DNA of 64,000 bases. Origin: UBA668 sp041918155 (GTDB lineage Bacteria; Actinomycetota; Acidimicrobiia; Acidimicrobiales; Ilumatobacteraceae). Under the pieces are notes generated by a model. That model worked only from the letters and a program-made list of their open reading frames with translations, was not told where the DNA came from and did not search any database. The stretch is from assembly GCA_041918155.1 (NCBI GenBank), contig JAYRWH010000080.1:1-64000 (forward strand), written 5' to 3'. Shown here piece by piece: positions 53,909-62,731 of the stretch; positions within the stretch are counted from its first letter, which is position 1; each line of letters begins with the position of its first letter. The position numbers and the translations under genes are program-made.

Positions 53909-55672
53909 GTGCTGAGATTGTCGACCCTGTTCGTGCGGACGTTGCGCGAAGACCCATCCGATGCCGAAGTGGCCGGGCATCGCCTGCTGGTCCGGGGCGG
54001 CTACATCCGTCGCGCGGCCCCCGGCGGCTTCACCTGGTTGCCCCTCGGCTGGATCGTGTACCGCAACGTCGAGCGCATCGTCCGCGAGGAGATGGACCGC
54101 GAGGGGTTCCAGGAGGTGCACTTCCCGGCGCTGCTGCCCCGCGAGCCCTACGAGGCCACCGGCCGCTGGACCGACTACGGCGACAACCTGTTCCGCCTCC
54201 AGGACCGCAAGGGTGCCGACTTCCTGCTCGCGCCTACTCACGAGGAGATGTTCACCCTGCTGGTGAAGGATCTCTACAGCAGCTACAAGGACCTGCCGCT
54301 CGTCATCTACCAGATCCAGACGAAGTACCGCGACGAGGCCCGCCCCCGCGCCGGCCTGCTGCGCGGCCGCGAGTTCGTGATGAAGGACTCCTACAGCTTC
54401 GACATCGACGAGGACGGCCTGCAGGCGAGCTACGACAAGCATCGCGTCGCCTACCAGCGCACGTTCGACAGGTTGCAGCTGCCCTACGTGATCGTGTCTG
54501 CGATGAGTGGGGCGATGGGCGGTTCGGCGAGCGAGGAGTTCCTCGTGCCGCTGCCGGTCGGCGAGGACACCTACGTGCATTGCTCGAAGTGCGACTACGC
54601 GGCCAACACCGAGGCCGTGCAGGTCGCTCCCCCGGCCGCCATCGCCTACACCGGCCTGCCTGCCGCGCAGGTGCACGACACTCCCGACACTCCCACCATC
54701 CAGACGCTCGTCGACCTGTTCAACGCCCGCCCCGAGCTGCGTCGCCCCGACCGCGAATGGACCGCGGCCGACACGCTGAAGAACCTGGTGGTGAAGCTGA
54801 AGCACCCCGACGGCACGATCACCCCGCTCGCGATCGGCGTGCCCGGTGACCGTGATGTCGACATGAAGCGCCTCGAGGCACAGGTGTCGCCGGCCGAGAT
54901 CGAGCCGTTCTCCGAGGCCGACTTCGCCGCCCAGCCCTCGCTCGCCAAGGGCTACATCGGGCCGGGCGCGCTGGGCTTGGAGAACGCGTCGCGCATCCGC
55001 TTCCTCGTCGACCCGCGCATCGTCGACGGAACGGCGTGGATCACCGGTGCCGACGCACCCGGCAAGCACGTGAAGGATCTCGTGATGGGCCGCGATTTCA
55101 CCCCCGACGGGGTGATCGAGGCCGCCGAGGTGCACCCCGGCGACCCGTGCCCCGAGTGCGGCTCGCCGCTGGAGATGTCCCGTGGCATCGAGATGGGTCA
55201 CATCTTCCAGCTCGGCCGCAAGTACGCGGAAGCCCTCGGCCTCACCGTGCTCGACGAGAACGGCAAGACCCGTGTCGTCACCATGGGCTCCTACGGAATC
55301 GGCGTGTCGCGCGCCGTCGCCGCCATCGCGGAGATGAACAACGACGACAAGGGCCTCATCTGGCCACGCGAGATCGCCCCTGCCGACGTGCACATCGTCG
55401 CCACCGGCAAGGCCACCGACCCCCAATTGCCCGCCGCGATGCAGCTCGCCGAGGACTGCGAGGCCGCCGGCCTGCGGGTGCTGCTCGATGACCGCATCGG
55501 CGTGTCACCCGGCGTGAAGTTCAACGACGCCGAACTGCTCGGCATGCCCACGATCGTGGTCGTCGGCCGCGGCCTGGTGGACGGCGTCGTCGAGGTGAAG
55601 GACCGCCGCACCGGCGAGAAGGCCGACATCGCGTTGTCACACGTGGTGGCGCACCTGCAGGGGCTGGCGTAG
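53909..55672 (+). CDS. proS: Prolyl-tRNA synthetase
   Basis: ProRS charges tRNA-Pro. The 587-residue class II synthetase of bacterial type has motif 1 in REEMDREGFQEVHFPALLP, motif 2 in YRDEARPRAGLLRGREFVMKD split by its loop arginine, an editing (INS) domain at about 220-400, and motif 3 in MGSYGIGVSRAVAAIAE with the anticodon-binding domain after about 480. The GTG at 53909 is chosen. A TATTCT -10 at 53897-53902 places the transcription start at the GTG, so it may be leaderless. It is divergent from rimP. Confidence 0.95.
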   Translation: MLRLSTLFVRTLREDPSDAEVAGHRLLVRGGYIRRAAPGGFTWLPLGWIVYRNVERIVREEMDREGFQEVHFPALLPREPYEATGRWTDYGDNLFRLQDRKGADFLLAPTHEEMFTLLVKDLYSSYKDLPLVIYQIQTKYRDEARPRAGLLRGREFVMKDSYSFDIDEDGLQASYDKHRVAYQRTFDRLQLPYVIVSAMSGAMGGSASEEFLVPLPVGEDTYVHCSKCDYAANTEAVQVAPPAAIAYTGLPAAQVHDTPDTPTIQTLVDLFNARPELRRPDREWTAADTLKNLVVKLKHPDGTITPLAIGVPGDRDVDMKRLEAQVSPAEIEPFSEADFAAQPSLAKGYIGPGALGLENASRIRFLVDPRIVDGTAWITGADAPGKHVKDLVMGRDFTPDGVIEAAEVHPGDPCPECGSPLEMSRGIEMGHIFQLGRKYAEALGLTVLDENGKTRVVTMGSYGIGVSRAVAAIAEMNNDDKGLIWPREIAPADVHIVATGKATDPQLPAAMQLAEDCEAAGLRVLLDDRIGVSPGVKFNDAELLGMPTIVVVGRGLVDGVVEVKDRRTGEKADIALSHVVAHLQGLA

Positions 55673-55685
55673 AGCTGGCCGGCAG

Positions 55686-55983
55686 GCGGTTCAGCTGAAC
55701 CGCACCGATACTCGCTCCGCGCAGTGGTGGATCTGTGCCAGAACGTTGCCGGTGTCATGCGCTCTGAGGCGCCGAGTGCCAGGTAGCGCCTAACGGCAGC
55801 TATGCGCTAGCACCCCCTCGCCATCTCATCGTTCTTGTCACACACCGACCTCGGGAGTCCGTCGTCGGTGTGTGACACAAACCGGATGGGGCCCGCACAA
55901 CATGCCCGCTAGGGGCGCAGAACGCAAGTCGCCCGAGCGCACAGATCACAGCCCCCCGGAGAGCGGTTCAGCTGAACCGCACC
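55686..55983. repeat. 21-bp direct repeats bracketing a 256-bp segment
   Basis: The perfect palindrome GCGGTTCAGCTGAACCGC followed by ACC occurs at 55686-55706 and again at 55963-55983, in the same orientation. The second copy contains the stop codon of the MaoC gene. Between them lie 256 bases that include the 82-bp repeat and no gene. This layout resembles an insertion with a duplicated target, or a duplicated terminator. Confidence 0.6.
55805..55886. repeat. 82-bp palindromic repeat, copy 2
   Basis: This copy matches 39585-39666 at 81 of 82 positions in the same orientation, and keeps the 14-bp stem TGTCACACACCGAC/GTCGGTGTGTGACA. It lies between proS and the MaoC gene within the segment bounded by the 21-bp direct repeats. 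Confidence 0.8.
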
Positions 55984-56822
55984 AGGCCCTGGTCGATCAC
56001 CACACGGTCGCCGACGGCGGTGGTGAACACGGCCGAACCGTCGCCGACCTTCCACGACCGCACCGTCAGCGCCTCGCCGGGCATCACCGGCGAGGAGAAG
56101 CGACCCTCGATGTGGTGGAAGCGCGCCGGGTCGTTGTCACACAGCTGCGCGAGCAGGGCGCGGCCGGTGAACCCGTACGTGCACAGGCCGTGCAGGATCG
56201 GCCGGTCGAAGCCGCCGAGCGCGGCGAACGACGGGTCGGTGTGCAGCGGGTTGCGATCGCCCGACAGGCGGTACAGGAATGCCTGATCGGGTGAGGTCGT
56301 GTAGCTGGTCTCGTGATCGGGCGCGCGGTCGGCGGGCGGCTCGTTCTGCGGGCCCGACGGACCGCGATCGCCGCCCCAGCCGCCCTCGCCGCGGATGAAC
56401 GCGGACATGCGCACGTCGAACAGCGGCTCGCCGGCGAGCGTCTTCACCGAGTTCTCGATGACAACCACCGCGGCCTTGCCCTTGTCATACATGGCCACGA
56501 CCTTGTCCTGCATCTGCACCTCGGCCTCGACCGGGATCGGGCGATGCAGGGTGACGGCCTCTGAGCCGTGCACGAGCATGGCGAAATTGAACGACCCGAT
56601 CTGGGCGATCGCCCGCTGGCCACGCGAGGCGTTGCCGCTGCCGGCCACGACGGCGAAGGTGGGGAACACCTGCTGGGGCACACCGTTCGTGTTCTCCGTG
56701 GAGAACGCCAGGTCGGCCTGGCCGGCGCCGATGCCCACGGCGTAGAGCAGGCAGTCCTTCGACGTCCAACTGGTGGTGATCACTTCGCCGACGGCGCCGA
56801 CGGCATCAGGGTTGAGCGGCAT
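55968..56822 (-). CDS. MaoC family enoyl-CoA hydratase (MFE-2 hydratase type)
   Basis: The 284-residue protein is a double hot-dog hydratase. The C-terminal half has the hydratase 2 motif YRLSGDRNPLHTDPSF followed by GGFDRPILHGLCTYG, with the catalytic Asp/Asn and His. The N-terminal half is the degenerate hot dog (YAVGIGAGQADLAF). It would hydrate 2-enoyl-CoA to (R)-3-hydroxyacyl-CoA. The neighbouring SDR gene encodes the matching dehydrogenase, and the two genes are 11 bases apart on the same strand. Confidence 0.88.
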   Translation of the reverse strand: MPLNPDAVGAVGEVITTSWTSKDCLLYAVGIGAGQADLAFSTENTNGVPQQVFPTFAVVAGSGNASRGQRAIAQIGSFNFAMLVHGSEAVTLHRPIPVEAEVQMQDKVVAMYDKGKAAVVVIENSVKTLAGEPLFDVRMSAFIRGEGGWGGDRGPSGPQNEPPADRAPDHETSYTTSPDQAFLYRLSGDRNPLHTDPSFAALGGFDRPILHGLCTYGFTGRALLAQLCDNDPARFHHIEGRFSSPVMPGEALTVRSWKVGDGSAVFTTAVGDRVVIDQGLVRFS

Positions 56823-56833
56823 CGTTCAGCCCT

Positions 56834-57757
56834 TCACTTGGCGCGGGGCTGCGGCGCGCCACCGGGCACGCCGTTCATGCCCGAGTTGGGACGGGCGGCG
56901 ACGAGCAGGTCGGCCACGATCGGGCCGAGCACGGTGGGATCATCGACAGGCTCGTGCTTGGGGCCGCGCACCCAACCCTCGGCGACGGCGAGCAGTCGGC
57001 CGCTGGCCTCGAACACGCGGCCGCTCACGTCGGCCGACTCGGCACTGGCCAACCAGGTCACGATCGGGGCGATCCAGCGCGGGTTCTGCAGCTCCTTCTC
57101 CTCGTCGGTCTGGGGCGCACCGGCGAGGCCCTCGGTCATGCGGGTGAGCGCCACCGGGCCGACGGCATTCACCGTTACCCCGTAGCGCGACAGCTCGAGC
57201 GCGGCGATGTTGGTGAACGCGGCAATGCCGGCCTTGGCCGCGCCGTAGTTGGACTGGCCGGGGTTGCCGTAGATGCCGCTCACCGACGTGGTGTTGATGA
57301 TGCGGCCCGACACCGGGTTGCCCGCCTTGGTCTGCTCACGCCAGTAAGTGGCCGCCCAGCGGCTGGGGGCGAAGGTGCCCTTCAGGTGGACGGTGATGAC
57401 CGAATCCCACTCCTCCTCGGTCATGTTCACCAGCACCCGGTCGCGCAGGATGCCGGCGTTGTTGACCAGCGCATGGAGGTCGCCGAACGTCTCGATCGCG
57501 GTGTTGATCAGCCGCTGCGCGCCCTCCCACGACGCCACGTTGTCGCCGTTGACCACGGCGTCGCCGCCCATCGCCTTGATCTCGTCGACCACCTGCTGGG
57601 CGGGGCTGACGTCGCCACCACTGCCGTCCACATTGCCGCCGAGGTCGTTGACGACCACTTTGGCGCCATGGCGGGCCAGGCTGAGGGCGTGCTCGCGGCC
57701 GATGCCGCGACCCGCTCCAGTGACGATTGCTACACGGCCTTCACAGAGTCTGCTCAT
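56834..57757 (-). CDS. SDR family dehydrogenase, 17beta-HSD4/MFE-2 type
   Basis: The 307-residue Rossmann-fold enzyme has TGAGRGIG (13-20), the long-loop segment VVVNDLGGNVDGSGGD typical of the peroxisomal multifunctional enzyme 2 dehydrogenase, NNAGILRDRVLVNMTEEEWD, and the catalytic pair in SNYGAAKAG. It should oxidise (R)-3-hydroxyacyl-CoA with NAD. With the MaoC hydratase it makes up a split MFE-2, fit for branched or steroid side-chain beta-oxidation. The gene is divergent from the flavoprotein at 57782. Confidence 0.88.
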   Translation of the reverse strand: MSRLCEGRVAIVTGAGRGIGREHALSLARHGAKVVVNDLGGNVDGSGGDVSPAQQVVDEIKAMGGDAVVNGDNVASWEGAQRLINTAIETFGDLHALVNNAGILRDRVLVNMTEEEWDSVITVHLKGTFAPSRWAATYWREQTKAGNPVSGRIINTTSVSGIYGNPGQSNYGAAKAGIAAFTNIAALELSRYGVTVNAVGPVALTRMTEGLAGAPQTDEEKELQNPRWIAPIVTWLASAESADVSGRVFEASGRLLAVAEGWVRGPKHEPVDDPTVLGPIVADLLVAARPNSGMNGVPGGAPQPRAK

Positions 57758-57781
57758 GGGGCCAGATCGTAGGATGGACCG

Positions 57782-59011
57782 ATGCCAACGGCCGAGTCCA
57801 CCGTCCCTTCAGAGGGGAACGTGCTGGTGATCGGCGCCGGCCCGGCCGGAACGGCGGCGGCGATCACGCTGGCGCGCGCCGGACGTCGGGTCGTGGTCAT
57901 CGACAAGGCAGTGTTCCCGCGCGACAAGTGCTGCGGCGACGGGCTCACCACACTCGCCCTGCGCGAACTCGAGCCGCTGGGGCTGCGGCCCGAGCACGTC
58001 CCCGGCTGGCAGACCGTGCACGAGGTGTGGCTGCGCTCGCCCTCGGGCCGCGAGGTGCGCCTGCCGCTGCCCACGGACGGCATCTTCGCCGCCACGACGC
58101 CGCGACGCGAGTTGGATGCGGCGCTCGTGCGGCTGGCGCGCGCGGCCGGCGCCGACGTGCGCGAGGGTGTTGCCGTCACCGGCGTGCGCCGGCTCGCCGA
58201 CCATGTGGAAGTGGATGTCGCCGGCCCCGACCCCGAAGGCCGCGGAACGGTGACCGCCGAGTTCGTGATCGCTGCCGACGGGGTGTGGTCACCGACGCGC
58301 AAGCTGCTCGGCATCGCCGAGGAGGGCTACCTCGGCGAGTGGCACGCGTTCCGCCAGTACGCCCGCAACATCACCGGCCCGGCGGCCGAGAGGCTGTACG
58401 TGTGGTTCGAGCCCGACATGCTGCCCGGCTACGCCTGGAGCTTCCCCCTCCCCGACGGCCGGGTGAACCTCGGCTTCGGCGTGATGCGCGACGGCAACCA
58501 CAACGGCAAGTCGATGAACGCGCAGTGGGCCGGCCTCATCGGCCGTCCCCACATCCGCGCTGCGCTCGGGCCCGGCGTCGAGTTGGAGGAGCGGGTCACC
58601 GCGCTCCCCATCCCGGCGGCGATCGACGAGGCTGTCCTGACGTGTGGGCGCATCCTGTTCGTGGGCGACGCGGCCCGCGCCACCGACGTGATGACCGGCG
58701 AGGGCATCGGCCAGGCCGTCCTCACCGGCCGGCTGGCGGCCGAGGCGATCCTCGCCGGCGGCGACCCGGCCCACACGTACGAGCGCGCCGTGCGGGCCGA
58801 GCTGCTCGCCGACCACCGCATGTCGAAGCTGCTCAACGGCTGGCTGGCGCGGCCGCTGTTGGCTCGCGGCGCCGTGCGCGTCGTCGGGCTATCCGCCTGG
58901 ACCCGGCGCCACTTCGTGCGCTGGATGTTCGAGGACGAGCACCGCGCCATCGCGTTCACCCCGCGCCGCTGGCACCGCAAGTTCCTCCGCCGCCCCGGCC
59001 CCTACCGCTGA
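57782..59011 (+). CDS. Geranylgeranyl reductase family flavoprotein
   Basis: The 409-residue protein has the FAD motif GAGPAG (18-23) and the group-specific PRDKCCGDGLT (46-56), and a later FVGDAARATDVMTGEGIGQA segment that binds the flavin. Such enzymes reduce isoprenoid chains (menaquinone or geranylgeranyl lipids) or oxidise polyketide-like substrates. It is probably peripheral to the membrane. A plain ATG at 57782 lies 24 bases from the divergent SDR start. A hairpin follows the stop. Confidence 0.85.
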   Translation: MPTAESTVPSEGNVLVIGAGPAGTAAAITLARAGRRVVVIDKAVFPRDKCCGDGLTTLALRELEPLGLRPEHVPGWQTVHEVWLRSPSGREVRLPLPTDGIFAATTPRRELDAALVRLARAAGADVREGVAVTGVRRLADHVEVDVAGPDPEGRGTVTAEFVIAADGVWSPTRKLLGIAEEGYLGEWHAFRQYARNITGPAAERLYVWFEPDMLPGYAWSFPLPDGRVNLGFGVMRDGNHNGKSMNAQWAGLIGRPHIRAALGPGVELEERVTALPIPAAIDEAVLTCGRILFVGDAARATDVMTGEGIGQAVLTGRLAAEAILAGGDPAHTYERAVRAELLADHRMSKLLNGWLARPLLARGAVRVVGLSAWTRRHFVRWMFEDEHRAIAFTPRRWHRKFLRRPGPYR

Positions 59012-59024
59012 CCCAGGTTCTCTC

Positions 59025-59091
59025 CGAGGGTTTCCGTCTGTCGGCCTTCCTTCGAGTCTCTCCGTCGACCCTGTCCCTACGGAAACCCTCG
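59025..59091. terminator. Hairpin after the reductase gene, related to 32807-32843
   Basis: CGAGGGTTTCCGT (59025-59037) pairs perfectly with ACGGAAACCCTCG (59079-59091). The right part (59059-59091) is 29/33 identical to 32812-32844. It probably ends transcription of the reductase gene. Confidence 0.6.
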
Positions 59092-59145
59092 AAAGACGCG
59101 CGGACGGTACGAAAGACTCGGAGGGGGCGGGCTACCGTCCGGGGC

Positions 59146-60117
59146 ATGGCACTACGGACACGGCTCACGGAACTGCTCGACATCGAACACCCCGTCATGT
59201 TGGCGGGCATGGGCGGGGTGAGTTACTACCGCCTCGTCGCCGCGGTCAGTGAGGCCGGCGGCATCGGCACGCTCGGCGCGAGCACGATGCAGCCCGACGA
59301 GTTGCGCCAGGAGATCGCCGCCGTGAAGGGCCTCACCGCGAAGCCGTTCGGCGTCGACCTACTCACCGCGCTGCCCGGTCAGGTCGAGCAGGGCATCCAG
59401 GCCGTCATCGATGGCGGGGCGCGCATCTTCGTCGCCGGCCTCGGAGTACCTCGCGAAGTGATCGACCAGTTGCACAGCCACAGCATCCTCGTCGGCAGCA
59501 TGTGCGGCAAGGTGCGCCACGCTGTCGCCGCCGCCGCGAGCGGGGTCGACTTCGTGGTGGCCCAGGGCACCGAGGGCGGCGGCCACACCGGCACGGTCGC
59601 CACGATGGCACTCATCCCCCAGGTCGTCGACGCGGTCGGCGGCAAGCTGCCCGTGGTGGCCGCAGGTGGCCTGTTCGACGGACGCGGCCTGGCCGCCTCT
59701 CTCGCGCTCGGCGCCGACGGGGTATGGATCGGCACCCGCTTCATCGCCACCCCCGAGGCACGCGCGGTGAAGGGCTACAAGGAGACCATGCTCGCGCTCG
59801 CGGAAGACGGCACGGTCATCAGCAAGGCGTACACGGGCAAGACGTGCCGCGTCGTGCGCACCGACTGGACCAACCACTACGAGCAGCACCCCGACGAGCT
59901 ACAGCCGTTCCCGATGCAGGTGCTCGCGTCCGCCGAGGCCGGGGTGAACCACCTCGGCGCACCTGACGGCACCGAGGTCGACGTGGCCAACGAGTTCATG
60001 CCCTGCGGCCAGGGCGTGGGCGCCATCACCGAGCTCACCCCGGCCGGCCAGCTCGTCACCGACATGGTGGCGGAGGCCGTGCGCACGATGGAGCGCATCG
60101 CGGCGGTTCGCCGGTGA
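59146..60117 (+). CDS. Nitronate monooxygenase-like FMN protein
   Basis: The 323-residue TIM barrel opens IEHPVMLAGMGGVSYYRLVAAVSEAGGIGTLGAS and has GTEGGGHTG and AAGGLFDGRGLAASLALGADGVWIGTRF, the signatures of the 2-nitropropane dioxygenase/nitronate monooxygenase and enoyl reductase II group. It should bind FMN and may detoxify nitronates or reduce enoyl groups. The ATG at 59146 follows GGGG. Its stop overlaps the M20 peptidase start. Confidence 0.85.
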   Translation: MALRTRLTELLDIEHPVMLAGMGGVSYYRLVAAVSEAGGIGTLGASTMQPDELRQEIAAVKGLTAKPFGVDLLTALPGQVEQGIQAVIDGGARIFVAGLGVPREVIDQLHSHSILVGSMCGKVRHAVAAAASGVDFVVAQGTEGGGHTGTVATMALIPQVVDAVGGKLPVVAAGGLFDGRGLAASLALGADGVWIGTRFIATPEARAVKGYKETMLALAEDGTVISKAYTGKTCRVVRTDWTNHYEQHPDELQPFPMQVLASAEAGVNHLGAPDGTEVDVANEFMPCGQGVGAITELTPAGQLVTDMVAEAVRTMERIAAVRR

Positions 60118-61517
60118 GCCTGCGCGAGCACGTCGCCGGCGTGTGGGCGGGCGACATCATCCCGCAGTTGTGCGACTACATCCGCATCCCCTGCCTCTCA
60201 CCCGACTTCGATCCCGACTGGAAGGCCAACGGCCACCTCGACCTTGCCGTCGTGCAGATCCGCGACTGGTGCGCCGCGCGGCGGATCGACGGCCTCACCG
60301 TCGAGGTGATGGAGCTGCCCGGCCGCACCCCACTGATCATTTGCGAGGTGCCCGCGTTCGCCGGCGGCAACCCCGACGACACGGTGCTGCTCTACGGCCA
60401 CCTCGACAAGCAGCCGGAGATGACCGGGTGGCGTGACGACCTCGGCCCGTGGAAGCCGGTGGTGGAAGGTGATCGGCTCTACGGCCGCGGCGGCGCCGAC
60501 GACGGTTATGCCGCGTTCGCTTCGCTGCTCGCGATAGAGGCAGCGCAGGCAGCCGGATTCCCACACACACGGCTGATCGTGCTCATCGAGGCCAGCGAGG
60601 AGAGCGGCAGCCCCGACCTGCCCGCCTACCTCGCGGCCCTTCGCGATCGCATCGGCTCACCCACGCTCGTGCTGTGCCTCGACTCGGAGTGCCTCGATTA
60701 CGAACGCTTGTGGGTCACCACCTCGCTGCGCGGCATGGTGGCCGGAGTACTGCGCGTCGATGTGCTCACCGAGGGCGTGCACAGCGGCAGCGCCAGCGGC
60801 GTCGTGCCGTCGTCGTTCCGCATCGCCCGGCAACTGCTCGACCGCATCGAGGACAGCGCCACGGGCGAACTCTTGTTGCCCGAGTTGTACGTGGAAGTGC
60901 CCGCCGACCGAGCCGCCCAAGCCACCGCCACGGCGGCCGGCTACCCGGTTGTGGGGCACTTCCCGTGGGCCGGCGCAACCCAGCCGGTGAGCGCCGATCA
61001 CACCGCTCAGTGGCTCGCCCGCACCTGGCAGCCCACGCTCAGCGTCACCGGCGTCGACGGCATTCCGCCAGCAGGCCGCGCCGGCAACGTGCTGCGGCCG
61101 TACACATCGCTGAAGCTCAGCTTTCGCCTGCCGCCGACCGCCGACCCGCGGCGGGCCCTCGCCGCGATCCGCGAGCGTTTGCTGAGCGACCCGCCGCACG
61201 GAGCCAGCGTGCAACTGCTCGACGCCACGGCGGAACCCGGCTGGAACGCACCCGCCGCGACCAAGTGGTTGCAGGCCGCGCTCGACGAGGCCAGCGACGC
61301 TGTGTTCGGCAATGAATCGATGGCCTTCGGTGAGGGTGGCTCCATCCCGTTCATGGGGATGCTCGGCGAGATGTTCCCCGAGGCGCAGTACGTCATCACC
61401 GGCGCGCTCGGGCCGGGCGCAAACGCCCACGGGCCCAACGAGTTCCTCCACCTCCCCACCGCCGTGCGCCTCACGGAGTGCCTCAGCCTGCTGCTACGCG
61501 CCCACGCCGCTCGCTGA
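60114..61517 (+). CDS. M20 family zinc peptidase (dipeptidase/deacetylase type)
   Basis: The 467-residue protein has the M20 metal ligands in order: VLLYGHLDKQPE (His, Asp), YGRGGADDGYA (Asp), IEASEESGS (Glu pair) and GEGGSIPFM (His absent at the last familiar site but a Glu/Gly run retained). A lid domain spans about 200-330. It would cleave a dipeptide or acylated amino acid in the cytosol. The GTG start at 60114 overlaps the preceding stop, and its own stop overlaps the MFS gene, so the three genes form an operon. Confidence 0.85.
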   Translation: MSLREHVAGVWAGDIIPQLCDYIRIPCLSPDFDPDWKANGHLDLAVVQIRDWCAARRIDGLTVEVMELPGRTPLIICEVPAFAGGNPDDTVLLYGHLDKQPEMTGWRDDLGPWKPVVEGDRLYGRGGADDGYAAFASLLAIEAAQAAGFPHTRLIVLIEASEESGSPDLPAYLAALRDRIGSPTLVLCLDSECLDYERLWVTTSLRGMVAGVLRVDVLTEGVHSGSASGVVPSSFRIARQLLDRIEDSATGELLLPELYVEVPADRAAQATATAAGYPVVGHFPWAGATQPVSADHTAQWLARTWQPTLSVTGVDGIPPAGRAGNVLRPYTSLKLSFRLPPTADPRRALAAIRERLLSDPPHGASVQLLDATAEPGWNAPAATKWLQAALDEASDAVFGNESMAFGEGGSIPFMGMLGEMFPEAQYVITGALGPGANAHGPNEFLHLPTAVRLTECLSLLLRAHAAR

Positions 61518-62731
61518 TGCTGAAACTGTTGCGCAACAACGCCGACCTGCGCGCGCTCTTCATCGCCCAGGTGATCTCGTTCATGGGCGACTGGTTCACC
61601 TTCGTCGCCATCACCGGGATCATCAAGGAGGCAACGGGCAGCGCGTTCCTCGTGTCGCTCGCCTACGTCTCGTTCACCCTGCCGTCGTTCCTCGCCTCCC
61701 CGATCGCGGGCACGATGGTCGACCGCTTCGACCGCAAGCGCCTGCTGCTCGTGGTGTCAGCCGTACAGGCCGTTGCCGCGATGGGACTGCTCACGTCGGA
61801 CACCCACCGCGTGTGGCCCCTGTTCCTGTTCCAGGGCCTCATCAGCGCACTCGCCGCTTTCATCAAGCCGGCCATCGACGCCGGCGTGCCGAACCTGGCC
61901 CGCGACGGCGAGGAGTTGCGCAAGGCCAACGCCCTGTTCGGCTCCACGTGGGGCGTGATGCTCGCCGTCGGCGCCGCGGTGGGTGGCGTGTTCAGCCAGA
62001 CGTTCGGCCGCAACGCCGCGTTCGTCGCCGACGCCGTGTCGTTCGCCCTGGCGCTGTTGCTGTTCGCTGTGATCCGCCGGCCGATGCAGGAGGCCAACCC
62101 CGCGCAGCGGCCGACGATGCGCCCGATCGCCGACATGGTGGAGGCCGTCCACTACGCGAACGAGGATCGGGTCGTGCTGGCACTCATCGCCTCCAAGGCG
62201 ACGTTCGCGATCGGCGCCGCCGCGGTGAGCCAACTCCCAGTGCTCGCCACCACGGTCTATGGCTGGAAGGACGGCGGTACCGGCATGTTGCTCGCCGCCC
62301 GCGGCGCGGGTGCGGGGCTCGGGCCGATCATCGGCGCCCGGCTGGCAAAGGGCAACATCGCCCGGATCCTCACCGTGTGCGGGTTCAGCGGGCTCGCGTT
62401 CGGCGCCTGCTACCTCGGCGCGGCGTGGATGCCAACGATCTACCTAGCTGCGCTGCTGATCGGCCTCGGCCACCTCGGCGGCGGCGCCCAGTGGACGCTC
62501 AGCACATACGGCCTGCAGATGCGCACACCGGACCACATTCGCGGCCGCGTGATGGCCGGCGACTATGCGATCGTCACGCTCGTGATGAGCGTCTTCGGTC
62601 TCGCCGCAGGTGTCGTGACCGAGGCGCTCGACGTGCGCTGGACGCTGACGATCTTCGCCGGTCTCGTCGCGATCGCCGTGGTGCCCTACCTCGCGCTGAC
62701 CCGCCGGGTGATTGCCCGCTCGCTGAGCTGA
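61517..62731 (+). CDS. MFS transporter
   Basis: The 404-residue membrane protein has about 11-12 hydrophobic segments, a central cytoplasmic loop, and the loop 2-3 motif as IAGTMVDRFDRKRLLLV, typical of the MFS_3/efflux (TetV/EntS-like) group. It probably exports a small molecule. ATG 61517 overlaps the peptidase stop (TGATG). Its last 46 bases overlap the convergent lipoyl gene. Confidence 0.85.
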   Translation: MLKLLRNNADLRALFIAQVISFMGDWFTFVAITGIIKEATGSAFLVSLAYVSFTLPSFLASPIAGTMVDRFDRKRLLLVVSAVQAVAAMGLLTSDTHRVWPLFLFQGLISALAAFIKPAIDAGVPNLARDGEELRKANALFGSTWGVMLAVGAAVGGVFSQTFGRNAAFVADAVSFALALLLFAVIRRPMQEANPAQRPTMRPIADMVEAVHYANEDRVVLALIASKATFAIGAAAVSQLPVLATTVYGWKDGGTGMLLAARGAGAGLGPIIGARLAKGNIARILTVCGFSGLAFGACYLGAAWMPTIYLAALLIGLGHLGGGAQWTLSTYGLQMRTPDHIRGRVMAGDYAIVTLVMSVFGLAAGVVTEALDVRWTLTIFAGLVAIAVVPYLALTRRVIARSLS

